A stretch of DNA of 64,000 nucleotides from Amaranthus tricolor (taxonomy: Eukaryota; Streptophyta; Magnoliopsida; Caryophyllales; Amaranthaceae): NCBI RefSeq assembly GCF_026212465.1, contig NC_080053.1, positions 984,038-1,048,037 on the forward strand, given 5' to 3'. The notes under the pieces are model-generated. The model did no database searches and was not told where the DNA came from. It worked only from the letters and a program-made list of their open reading frames with translations. Shown here piece after piece: positions 51,392-60,913 of this stretch. Both the position numbers and the translations under genes were made by a program. Each line of letters opens with the position of its first letter. The first letter of the stretch is position 1.

Positions 51392-52640
51392 TTACGAAAT
51401 GGAACCAGATCCAAAACCAAACAAAACAGAACAAAATAAATTTTCATCCTCCAAAAATCTTCAAACTACCCTATCCATTTCAAACAAATTTACTCAACTA
51501 AATGATTTTCCCCCACTTCCATATTCACAAATTTTTCAAGAGCCTACTTCACAAAATATTATTTCAAATTCAAAACAAAAAGAACCAACTACAAAAATAC
51601 CAACACAAAGCTTTACCAAATCTGCATACATTACAAAAACCGAAATAGAAAATGTATATCTCACTAATTTTACAATTCCTCAAAGCCCACAAATTATTAA
51701 TTCAATCAATCAAAAAACTTTTCCAAAAGGTTGCGAATGGATACCAGAAAATCGTTTTAAAACTCAAAGGTTTTATGAATTTATTTTAGTAGATTCAAAC
51801 TCTGTTGAAATCCAACATATCAAGGATTCTTCAGAAAAAATAATTTATTCAAAATGTATTTTTAAGAAAATTATTTCGTCTGTAGAATGGGGAGACCCTT
51901 ATGCAGAACGAATTTTTTCAAAAAGATTTTTCCCTCAAAATTACTCATACTATGATTACAAAATGGCCTGGTATAGAGCATTTTTATTCAGACCATTTGA
52001 TCATTCATGGTTTTTTATATTTGACAAATATTGTCCAAAGAAATATCCTATGTGGTTTTATCATTGGTGGTATTTATTTGGACCAACTCCTCAAATTTAT
52101 CCAAAAGAATGCAGTGAGGGTTTCACAACTTTTGTTGCCAATTCAAATTATCAAGCTTATGAAACTCCAGTCATGTTTCATGCAGAATTTAAAATTCCAT
52201 GGATTCTATGTTGGAGTTACTGTCTCAAACAACACCTTCCACGTCCATATCCATATTCATTAATAAGAGAATTCAAAATTAAATGGTGGGACAAATTTAC
52301 CTTAGAAATTTGTTCAACAAAAAATGTTATCTCCTTTTTTCAAACCGGTATAAAAATGGAATACCAATCTCCATCAACCACCAACAAACCTTCACCCTCA
52401 AAAGCAACATCAAATTCAAACTCTCCTCAACACAATAAAAATCCCAAAGTAGAAAGTCCAAATTCAGAATCATTATCTAAAGTCCAGAAAGCTATTCTCA
52501 AAAAGATTCTTGAAGATCCACAATATGCAAAGAAAATATTATCAGAAGAATCCTCTGATGAGATTTTATCGGAGTTTTCAAATGAGTCTTATGATCCAAC
52601 ATTTGGTGGCCCATTTGCTCAAGATCCATACGACTTTTAA
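51336..52640 (+). CDS. ORF2, 434-aa protein of unknown function (Unit 8)
   Basis: Open, with one private replacement, Val67 to Phe (G to T at 51534), in the low-complexity N-terminal part outside the aromatic domain. Confidence 0.85.
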   Translation: MPRKKNQQEKLKGFQSSDDYEMEPDPKPNKTEQNKFSSSKNLQTTLSISNKFTQLNDFPPLPYSQIFQEPTSQNIISNSKQKEPTTKIPTQSFTKSAYITKTEIENVYLTNFTIPQSPQIINSINQKTFPKGCEWIPENRFKTQRFYEFILVDSNSVEIQHIKDSSEKIIYSKCIFKKIISSVEWGDPYAERIFSKRFFPQNYSYYDYKMAWYRAFLFRPFDHSWFFIFDKYCPKKYPMWFYHWWYLFGPTPQIYPKECSEGFTTFVANSNYQAYETPVMFHAEFKIPWILCWSYCLKQHLPRPYPYSLIREFKIKWWDKFTLEICSTKNVISFFQTGIKMEYQSPSTTNKPSPSKATSNSNSPQHNKNPKVESPNSESLSKVQKAILKKILEDPQYAKKILSEESSDEILSEFSNESYDPTFGGPFAQDPYDF

Positions 52641-53380
52641 TATTGAGTTCACAAAAGTTCAATTCAAATGTTCAACAACTCAAATTAATTCATCCGGAAG
52701 CACAAACGTAAGCAATGACGAAATCAAAAGTATCATTCAAATGTTCAACAACTCAAATTAATTCATCCGGAAGCACAAACGTAAGCAATGACGAAATCAA
52801 AAGCATCTCCAACAGTAATTCAAAGCATCTTCAACAGTAAAGCATCTCCAACAGTGATTCAAAGCATCTTCAACAGTAAAGCATCTTCAATAGTAATTCA
52901 AAGCATCTTCTACAGTATTATAGTGTAACTTTAATAATTATGTTTGTACTATTTCTCTTTAATTTCTTATTGGAAGAGCAGATTGCACCTTATCTCTTCC
53001 TTTGTGTAAAAATAAAGTGTCTAGCTCTAAGATGAGAGCATCCTGTAATTTTCTTTTGTTTAAGTCTTATCTCAAATAAATCTAACTTTCTTTACTTATC
53101 TTATTATTATCAATTATATAATAAGATTTATATCCACAAAATTATTAAATTATTTTCTCTATCGATCCTGTACTCCCTATTGGTATCAGAGCCAGTAAGT
53201 TATTAAATTGATTAATTGTGCATTTATTAAATTGCATTTGTATTGAGTGTTGGTAAAGTGCTTGGTCAGCCTAATTAAGTTGTTGGTAAGCCATTTTAAG
53301 TCTTGGTGTTCTCGGTTAGGTGGTCCCACTGTTCCCATTCAATTCAGTCATATTTAGTTTATGCAACATTTAATTTATTA
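52641..53380 (+). promoter_or_regulatory. Intergenic region and leader between Units 8 and 9, with mutated TATA box
   Basis: Gene-free. The duplication is at 52663-52808 and the repeat array at 52802-52916. The TATA box (53007-53015) reads TAAAAATAA instead of TATAAATAA because of T to A at 53009. AATAAA at 53075-53080 and the PBS at 53181-53192 are unchanged. The promoter for Unit 9 is probably weakened. Confidence 0.78.
53181..53192 (+). other. tRNA-Met primer binding site (Unit 9)
   Basis: TGGTATCAGAGC, unchanged. Confidence 0.92.
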
Positions 53381-56300
53381 ATGGCAAACTGGTTAAGGAA
53401 AGCTATTAGTTTAGGATCACCTAATAATATAATTCAAAGTAGTGAAGTTCATATAGAAAAGAACTTTTCAAATTGGGAAATTCCAAAAGAAAATCTTACA
53501 AAAATTTATCATATAGGCATTACTGATTTTAAGACTGCATTTAGCATCAAAACTCATGAAGAGACTAGAAGCATTCAAAAAGAATCTGAAACTATGCATT
53601 TACTTTCAGAATCCAGCATTAAAGCTTATCTCAAACACAGATTTAGATTCATTCATTTTGGCCTTGTTCAAATAGGAATAAAACCATTAGTTCATAAAGG
53701 AGTTGATTGTCCAATTTTCCTAGCTCTCAGAGACGATCGACTTAATAATTATAAAGATTCTGTTTTGGCTATGATTCAAACTAATATCTGTAATGGCCCA
53801 ATATATTTCAATTGTTTTCCAAACTTTACAGTAGATCTTCAAGACCCATTAATCTTATCTTCATTAATTTTAGATATTCAAATTTTAAATAATAAATTTA
53901 AAGAGTTTGCTAGAAATTTTGCAATTGTTTTCCGTGTTTATTTTAGATTAATGAATTCCACAGTTAATCCAAAATTCATACATGAGGCTTCTTCAAAAGA
54001 AGAAACTATTTTTATAGAGGTTCATGCTGAGAATACTAAATCAATAGTTTCTACAGCAAAAACCTTGAGATGGGATCAAATTTCTATTCCTGAGACATTT
54101 CAATTCTCAAATCCAATGCCTCCTAGAAACATAAGACAAGAAATAGAATGCATTGAGGAAGACGAAAATAAAGTTCTTATAAGGTTTGGGTCTATGAGAG
54201 AATTATCTAGTTCTCCTTGTACTTCTTCTTCCAACTATCCACGAAGATCTTTTTCTTTTCCTCAAAAAACAACTTCAGTCATTTCTGAACCAATCAAAGT
54301 CAGATATAAATCTCCTATTCCTGAATATGAAGCAAATGCTTCTCAAACTTCTCAAATCTCTTCATCTAGACCTGCATCTCCCACAATGTCTGATATGCAA
54401 AATTTTGACTCTATCAATACAATTACTAAAGATTTTGAAATAGATAAAAACTATCTAAGAGATGAATTTAATTCCTCTCACAATGCTGAGCATCGAGATT
54501 GGTTTAGATCTTTTTCTCGCTCCTTTAAAGACTCAATAAGAGATGTATGGTATAAAGATATGAATACTATTCAAATTAATATCCCGTTTTTTACATGGTT
54601 TTTATTGTTTTGTGAAAAACAAGGTATTGCTAATCCATATTCTCAAAATCACATATTTGTACAAACCAAACTTCAAAAAAATTGGGTTTTGAAGGATGGA
54701 CAAACAATTAGTTCAGTTCATCCACCATTACAAAATATTACTTTTCCCTATTATGATTGTGAAATAAAGGCTAGTCCTTTTAAAGAAGGAAGAGTAGATC
54801 AAACAGATAAAACTCCAAATGTAGAAGACATCATTAAAATTTATCATCAAAATAATTTTACAAATCAAATCCTTCATACCGTTGCTACACAAGTAGATCA
54901 ACTTTCAAATAAGGTTGATAATTTACAAAAAGAAACCTCTAGATCCATAGCCCCTAATACGATTGCATCATTAGGATCTAATAAGGTTTCTGCACCGCAT
55001 TTCAAACCACCAGGATTAACTATACCTATGACTCAAATGTTTCCAAAAAATGGTTTTACTTCTTCTAACTCTAATTCTGCAGTGTTAGATAAAATTCAAA
55101 AATCTTTACAAAAATTAGCAGATAGTCCAAGTCATATTAAGGTTTTGAGTAAATATCAAAGTTCAGAGATATCTTCTAATGAAGAAAATTCTGAGTCTTT
55201 AATCATTTCAAAAGTTGCAAAGCAATTTCAAGAATCTGATAATGATCCTCATCAAATTAATAAAATACGATCATCTTGGAAGAATATCCCTACAAAAAAC
55301 TATTATCCTAGGCCTACTCCTGTTGATCTTCAATATGAAGAAAGGTCTACATTTACCTCCAAATCCTTTTCCCCAGATATGATCCATGAATGGAACATAG
55401 ATGGAAAATCTGATTATGAAATTCTTAATACTCTTCAAAATATGGGAATGGCTATTGTAGCTTACAAGGCAAAACCTTTGGATGAACAAATAATTTTTGG
55501 TTTTATTATATCAGGTTTTACTGGGCTATTAAAAAACTGGTGGGATAATCTTCTCACTTTACAAGACAGATTAGAAATTTTGAATCACGTTACTGACATC
55601 ATGGATGATCAAGGAAATGTATTTCAAAAATCTGACTGCTGTGATTTCTTAATCATAGTTATTGCCTTTCATTTTGTCGGTAACCCTACTCAAACTCTTT
55701 CTTCTGGAGAAACGATTTTACAAAATTTACGTTGCCCAACATTAAGTGACTATAGATGGTATAAAGATACCTTCTTTAGTTATGTTTTACAAAGACAAGA
55801 TTGCAATCAAAGTTTTTGGAAAGAAAAATTTATATCAGGACTACCAAAATTATTTGCTCAAAGAATTTTTAGAAAAATAGCTGAACATGATACAGATAAA
55901 GAACAAGCTCTTAATAATACTACTTATGGAGGACTTTTCGCTTTCATTAAAAAGGAAGGTCTTTCTTTATGTGAAGAACTCAAACTCCAAGCCAAATATA
56001 CCTCTGAAAAGAAACAATCTAGGAAAGAAATTGGATGTTTCTGTGAAGCATTTGGTATGGAAGCTATTAGAGCTCCCTCTACAAAAAAGAAAATTAAAAA
56101 ACAATTTTCTAAATTTTCAAAAGATAAAAATAAAAATTCTTATCCTTCTTATTATCGAAAGAAACGAGGAAAGAAAAATTTCGGAAATTTCCGAAAATCA
56201 AACAAAGCTTTCAAAATCTTTTGTTATTCGTGTGGAAAACCTGGACATAAAGCAAATGCTTGTACCACAAAGAAAAAGATTCAAGAATTATTTATTAACG

Positions 56301-58921
56301 ACTCTGAGCTAGGAGATAAAATATCCAAAATATTATTACAAACCCCTGAGTCTACTTCTTCTTCTTCTTCAGAAAAGGAAGATGACGAAATTTTACAAAT
56401 TAATGATCAAACTTCTGATTCTGAATCTTCGATTTCTTCCTCTCCTATCAAATGCATTAATGTTTTAACAGATAAAGAGAAAAATGTGGAATTTCTTTTT
56501 GATCTCGTTGACAAAATCCAAGATAAAGAGATCAAAAGAGAAACCCTTTTGAAACTCAAAACTATGGTTTTGGGTGAAACCTCTACCTCTAAAAACAAAG
56601 AAAGTATTCCAATTCCTCAAATTGAACCTTTCAATATTTCAAAATTATTAGAAAAATACTCTTCCAAAGAAATGACTTCTAAATTAATTCCTATTAAGAA
56701 TCAAACTCTTTCGGTCAAAGATCTTCAACTTGAAATAAATAAAATCAAAGAAGACATCATTTCTATCAAAAATAGTTTAAAGCATTTAGAAATCAAAGAT
56801 TTCGAACTTGAAACAAAATTATCTATTTTAGAAAACCCCATCTATAAAGAAAATCTTTCTTTGGGAAAAGAGAAAGTTAATGGGGATGATGATGATTTTA
56901 TCACTGTTATTAATAAAATTAATTTTCAAAAATGGTATGCACCAGTTACTTTTCAAATTGGAGATTTTCAAAAAACCTATATTGCTTTAATTGATAGTGG
57001 AGCGGATCAAAATTGCTTAAGGGAAGGATTAGTCCCAACTAAATTTTATGAAAAAACAAAAACTCGGTTATATAGTGCAAATAGTTCACCCATGGATATT
57101 AAATATAAAATTTCAAAAGGAAAGATCATAAATGAAAATTATAGTTTTACTAATACTTTCATTATTATTAATGATATTAAGGAAGAAATAATATTAGGCA
57201 CTCCCTTTTTAACACAAATTTATCCTTTTTGGGTTGATGACAAAGGTGTTCATACAAAAATTTTAGGGAAACAATTATCATTTCCTTTTTTAGGTCCCAT
57301 GTTACAAAAAGATATTAATTTATTACAAAATTCTTCAGTAATACAAAGTATAAATTTAATAAAACAAAAAGAATTTCAAATTTCTTCTTTAAAAGAAGAA
57401 ATTTCTTTTCAAAGGATTGAAGAACAATTACAACAATCAAAATTGCAACAAAAAATTTTTAATTTAGAAAATATTTTTAAATCAAAAGTTTGTGCTGATA
57501 TTCCAAATGCCTTTTGGGATAGAAAAAGGCATATTGTCACATTGCCATATGAAAAAGATTTCTCTGAAAAAAATATTCCTACAAAAGCTAGACCCATCCA
57601 AATGAATTCTGAGCATCTTGAATTCTGCAAGAAAGAAATTCAAACTCTTTTAGATAAAAAATTAATAACTCCATCCAAATCTCCTTGGAGCTGTGCAGCA
57701 TTTTATGTTATGAATGCAGCAGAAAAAGAAAGAGGAGTTCCTAGATTAGTTATTAATTACAAACCTTTAAACAAAGTTCTTCAATGGATAAGATATCCAA
57801 TCCCAAATAAAAGAGATTTAATTAATCGCTTATATAAAGCCAAAATATTTTCAAAATTTGATATGAAATCTGGTTTCTGGCAAATACAAATTGCTAAAGA
57901 AGATAGGTATAAAACTGCATTCACGGTACCATTTGGACATTATGAGTGGAATGTAATGCCTTTTGGACTTAAAAATGCTCCTTCTGAATTTCAACATATA
58001 ATGAATGATATTTTCAATCAATTTTCTTCATTCATAATTGTTTATATAGATGATGTTTTAATTTTTTCTCATGATATTGATCAACATTTCAAACATTTAC
58101 ATATATTTCTAAACACTGTTGAAAAAAATGGTTTAGTAGTTTCTGCCACTAAAATGAAATTATTTCAAACAAAAATTAGATTTTTGGGACATGACATTTA
58201 TAAAGGAACAATCAAGCCAATTACAAGGTCTTTAGAATTTGCAGAAAAATTCCCTAACGAAATTAAAGACAAAACCCAGCTACAAAGATTTTTGGGATGT
58301 CTAAATTATATATCAGATTTTTTCCCAAAGCTCAGACAAATTTGCATGCCCCTCTTTCAAAGACTTCAAAAAAATCCGCCTCCCTGGTCAGAAATTCATA
58401 CTAAGACTATTATTGAATTAAAACAAAAAATCAAATCACTTCCATGTCTAGGCATTCCAGATCCATCTGCATTCATGATAGTAGAAACAGATGCATCAGA
58501 AATAGGATATGGTGGCATATTAAAACAAAGAATAGATACAAAAGAACAATTAGTTAGATTTCATTCAGGTCTCTGGCTCGGACCTCAAAAAAATTATTCT
58601 ACCATTAAAAAGGAAATTTTATCTATAGTACTATGCGTTTCAAAATTTCAAGATGATCTTTACAACAAAAAATTTTTGATAAGGATCGACTGCAAATCTG
58701 CAAAAGAGGTTCTAGAAAAGGATGTCAAAAACATTGTTTCTAAACAAATTTTTGCAAGATGGCAAGCAATTTTATCAGTATTTGATTTTCAAATAGAGCA
58801 TATAAGAGGCGAAAGTAACTCTCTCCCTGATTTCTTAACCAGAGAATTTCTACAGGGACATCATAATGCCAAGGAAGAAGAATCAGCAAGAAAAACTCAA
58901 AGGGTTCCAGAGTTCAGATGA
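53381..58921 (+). CDS. ORF1 polyprotein with three private replacements (Unit 9)
   Basis: Full length with Gly1305 (57293). Private changes are Arg460 to Cys with a silent neighbour (CC to TT at 54757-54758), Asp600 to Asn (55178), Gln716 to Leu (55527), and a silent change at codon 1634 (58280). Gln716 lies in the GFTGQLKNWW capsid motif conserved in all other copies, so capsid function may be affected. Protease, reverse transcriptase and RNase H motifs are intact. Confidence 0.92.
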   Translation: MANWLRKAISLGSPNNIIQSSEVHIEKNFSNWEIPKENLTKIYHIGITDFKTAFSIKTHEETRSIQKESETMHLLSESSIKAYLKHRFRFIHFGLVQIGIKPLVHKGVDCPIFLALRDDRLNNYKDSVLAMIQTNICNGPIYFNCFPNFTVDLQDPLILSSLILDIQILNNKFKEFARNFAIVFRVYFRLMNSTVNPKFIHEASSKEETIFIEVHAENTKSIVSTAKTLRWDQISIPETFQFSNPMPPRNIRQEIECIEEDENKVLIRFGSMRELSSSPCTSSSNYPRRSFSFPQKTTSVISEPIKVRYKSPIPEYEANASQTSQISSSRPASPTMSDMQNFDSINTITKDFEIDKNYLRDEFNSSHNAEHRDWFRSFSRSFKDSIRDVWYKDMNTIQINIPFFTWFLLFCEKQGIANPYSQNHIFVQTKLQKNWVLKDGQTISSVHPPLQNITFPYYDCEIKASPFKEGRVDQTDKTPNVEDIIKIYHQNNFTNQILHTVATQVDQLSNKVDNLQKETSRSIAPNTIASLGSNKVSAPHFKPPGLTIPMTQMFPKNGFTSSNSNSAVLDKIQKSLQKLADSPSHIKVLSKYQSSEISSNEENSESLIISKVAKQFQESDNDPHQINKIRSSWKNIPTKNYYPRPTPVDLQYEERSTFTSKSFSPDMIHEWNIDGKSDYEILNTLQNMGMAIVAYKAKPLDEQIIFGFIISGFTGLLKNWWDNLLTLQDRLEILNHVTDIMDDQGNVFQKSDCCDFLIIVIAFHFVGNPTQTLSSGETILQNLRCPTLSDYRWYKDTFFSYVLQRQDCNQSFWKEKFISGLPKLFAQRIFRKIAEHDTDKEQALNNTTYGGLFAFIKKEGLSLCEELKLQAKYTSEKKQSRKEIGCFCEAFGMEAIRAPSTKKKIKKQFSKFSKDKNKNSYPSYYRKKRGKKNFGNFRKSNKAFKIFCYSCGKPGHKANACTTKKKIQELFINDSELGDKISKILLQTPESTSSSSSEKEDDEILQINDQTSDSESSISSSPIKCINVLTDKEKNVEFLFDLVDKIQDKEIKRETLLKLKTMVLGETSTSKNKESIPIPQIEPFNISKLLEKYSSKEMTSKLIPIKNQTLSVKDLQLEINKIKEDIISIKNSLKHLEIKDFELETKLSILENPIYKENLSLGKEKVNGDDDDFITVINKINFQKWYAPVTFQIGDFQKTYIALIDSGADQNCLREGLVPTKFYEKTKTRLYSANSSPMDIKYKISKGKIINENYSFTNTFIIINDIKEEIILGTPFLTQIYPFWVDDKGVHTKILGKQLSFPFLGPMLQKDINLLQNSSVIQSINLIKQKEFQISSLKEEISFQRIEEQLQQSKLQQKIFNLENIFKSKVCADIPNAFWDRKRHIVTLPYEKDFSEKNIPTKARPIQMNSEHLEFCKKEIQTLLDKKLITPSKSPWSCAAFYVMNAAEKERGVPRLVINYKPLNKVLQWIRYPIPNKRDLINRLYKAKIFSKFDMKSGFWQIQIAKEDRYKTAFTVPFGHYEWNVMPFGLKNAPSEFQHIMNDIFNQFSSFIIVYIDDVLIFSHDIDQHFKHLHIFLNTVEKNGLVVSATKMKLFQTKIRFLGHDIYKGTIKPITRSLEFAEKFPNEIKDKTQLQRFLGCLNYISDFFPKLRQICMPLFQRLQKNPPPWSEIHTKTIIELKQKIKSLPCLGIPDPSAFMIVETDASEIGYGGILKQRIDTKEQLVRFHSGLWLGPQKNYSTIKKEILSIVLCVSKFQDDLYNKKFLIRIDCKSAKEVLEKDVKNIVSKQIFARWQAILSVFDFQIEHIRGESNSLPDFLTREFLQGHHNAKEEESARKTQRVPEFR

Positions 58922-60170
58922 TTACGAAATGGAACCAGATCCAAAACCAAACAAAACAGAACAAAATAAATTTTCATCCTCCAAAAATCTTCAAACTACC
59001 CTATCCATTTCAAACAAATTTACTCAACTAAATGATTTTCCCCCACTTCCATATTCACAAATTGTTCAAGAGCCTACTTCACAAAATATTATTTCAAATT
59101 CAAAACAAAAAGAACCAACTACAAAAATACCAACACAAAGCTTTACCAAATCTGCATACATTACAAAAACCGAAATAGAAAATGTATATCTCACTAATTT
59201 TACAATTCCTCAAAGCCCACAAATTATTAATTCAATCAATCAAAAAACTTTTCCAAAAGGTTGCGAATGGATACCAGAAAATCGTTTTAAAACTCAAAGG
59301 TTTTATGAATTTATTTTAGTAGATTCAAACTCTGTTGAAATCCAACATATCAAGGATTCTTCAGAAAAAATAATTTATTCAAAATGTATTTTTAAGAAAA
59401 TTATTTCGTCTGTAGAATGGGGAGACCCTTATGCAGAACGAATTTTTTCAAAAAGATTTTTCCCTCAAAATTACTCATACTATGATTACAAAATGGCCTG
59501 GTATAGAGCATTTTTATTCAGACCATTTGATCATTCATGGTTTTTTATATTTGACAAATATTGTCCAAAGAAATATCCTATGTGGTTTTATCATTGGTGG
59601 TATTTATTTGGACCAACTCCTCAAATTTATCCAAAAGAATGCAGTGAGGGTTTCACAACTTTTGTTGCCAATTCAAATTATCAAGCTTATGAAACTCCAG
59701 TCATGTTTCATGCAGAATTTAAAATTCCATGGATTCTATGTTGGAGTTACTGTCTCAAACAACACCTTCCACGTCCATATCCATATTCATTAATAAGAGA
59801 ATTCAAAATTAAATGGTGGGACAAATTTACCTTAGAAATTTGTTCAACAAAAAATGTTATCTCCTTTTTTCAAACCGGTATAAAAATGGAATACCAATCT
59901 CCATCAACCACCAACAAACCTTCACCCTCAAAAGCAACATCAAATTCAAACTCTCCTCAACACAATAAAAATCCCAAAGTAGAAAGTCCAAATTCAGAAT
60001 CATTATCTAAAGTCCAGAAAGCTATTCTCAAAAAGATTCTTGAAGATCCACAATATGCAAAGAAAATATTATCAGAAGAATCCTCTGATGAGATTTTATC
60101 GGAGTTTTCAAATGAGTCTTATGATCCAACATTTGGTGGCCCATTTGCTCAAGATCCATACGACTTTTAA
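58866..60170 (+). CDS. ORF2, 434-aa protein of unknown function (Unit 9)
   Basis: Intact, with no replacement relative to Unit 1 that I can see, in contrast to the changed ORF1 beside it. Confidence 0.84.
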   Translation: MPRKKNQQEKLKGFQSSDDYEMEPDPKPNKTEQNKFSSSKNLQTTLSISNKFTQLNDFPPLPYSQIVQEPTSQNIISNSKQKEPTTKIPTQSFTKSAYITKTEIENVYLTNFTIPQSPQIINSINQKTFPKGCEWIPENRFKTQRFYEFILVDSNSVEIQHIKDSSEKIIYSKCIFKKIISSVEWGDPYAERIFSKRFFPQNYSYYDYKMAWYRAFLFRPFDHSWFFIFDKYCPKKYPMWFYHWWYLFGPTPQIYPKECSEGFTTFVANSNYQAYETPVMFHAEFKIPWILCWSYCLKQHLPRPYPYSLIREFKIKWWDKFTLEICSTKNVISFFQTGIKMEYQSPSTTNKPSPSKATSNSNSPQHNKNPKVESPNSESLSKVQKAILKKILEDPQYAKKILSEESSDEILSEFSNESYDPTFGGPFAQDPYDF

Positions 60171-60913
60171 TATTGAGTTCACAAAAGTTCAATTCAAATG
60201 TTCAACAACTCAAATTAATTCATCCGGAAGCACAAACGTAAGCAATGACGAAATCAAAAGTATCATTCAAATGTTCAACAACTCAAATTAATTCATCCGG
60301 AAGCACAAACGTAAGCAATGACGAAATCAAAAGCATCTCCAACAGTAATTCAAAGCATCTTCAACAGTAAAGCATCTCCAACAGTGATTCAAAGCATCTT
60401 CAACAGTAAAGCATCTTCAATAGTAATTCAAAGCATCTTCTACAGTATTATAGTGTAACTTTAATAATTATGTTTGTACTATTTCTCTTTAATTTCTTAT
60501 TGGAAGAGCAGATTGCACCTTATCTCTTCCTTTGTGTATAAATAAAGTGTCTAGCTCTAAGATGAGAGCATCCTGTAATTTTCTTTTGTTTAAGTCTTAT
60601 CTCAAATAAATCTAACTTTCTTTACTTATCTTATTATTATTATCAATTATATAATAAGATTTATATCCACAAAATTATTAAATTATTTTCTCTATCGATC
60701 CTGTACTCCCTATTGGTATCAGAGCCAGTAAGTTATTAAATTGATTAATTGTGCATTTATTAAATTGCATTTGTATTGAGTGTTGGTAAAGTGCTTGGTC
60801 AGCCTAATTAAGTTGTTGGTAAGCCATTTTTAGTCTTGGTGTTCTCGGTTAGGTGGTCCCACTGTTCCCATTCAATTCAGTCATATTTAGTTTATGCAAC
60901 ATTTAATTTATTA
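60171..60913 (+). promoter_or_regulatory. Intergenic region and leader between Units 9 and 10
   Basis: Gene-free. The duplication is at 60193-60338, the repeat array at 60332-60446, the TATA box intact at 60537-60545, AATAAA at 60605-60610, the PBS at 60714-60725 and the coupled uORF at 60894-60914. One ATT is inserted near 60630-60642. A to T at 60831 removes the stop codon that closes the ORF1 frame upstream in the other copies. Confidence 0.78.
60714..60725 (+). other. tRNA-Met primer binding site (Unit 10)
   Basis: TGGTATCAGAGC, 200 bp before the ORF1 ATG as in the other units. Confidence 0.92.

Larger units (their letters stand above)
45651..53180 (+). mobile_element. Unit 8: complete pararetrovirus genome in tandem array
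   Basis: 7,530 bp PBS to PBS, both ORFs open, intact promoter upstream. Its own 3' intergenic region has a damaged TATA box (53009), which affects Unit 9 and not Unit 8. Confidence 0.94.
53181..60713 (+). mobile_element. Unit 9: complete, most diverged pararetrovirus genome of the array
   Basis: 7,533 bp because of one extra ATT in a short ATT run in its 3' intergenic region (about 60630-60642). It collects more private base changes than any other unit here, yet both ORFs stay open. Confidence 0.93.
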
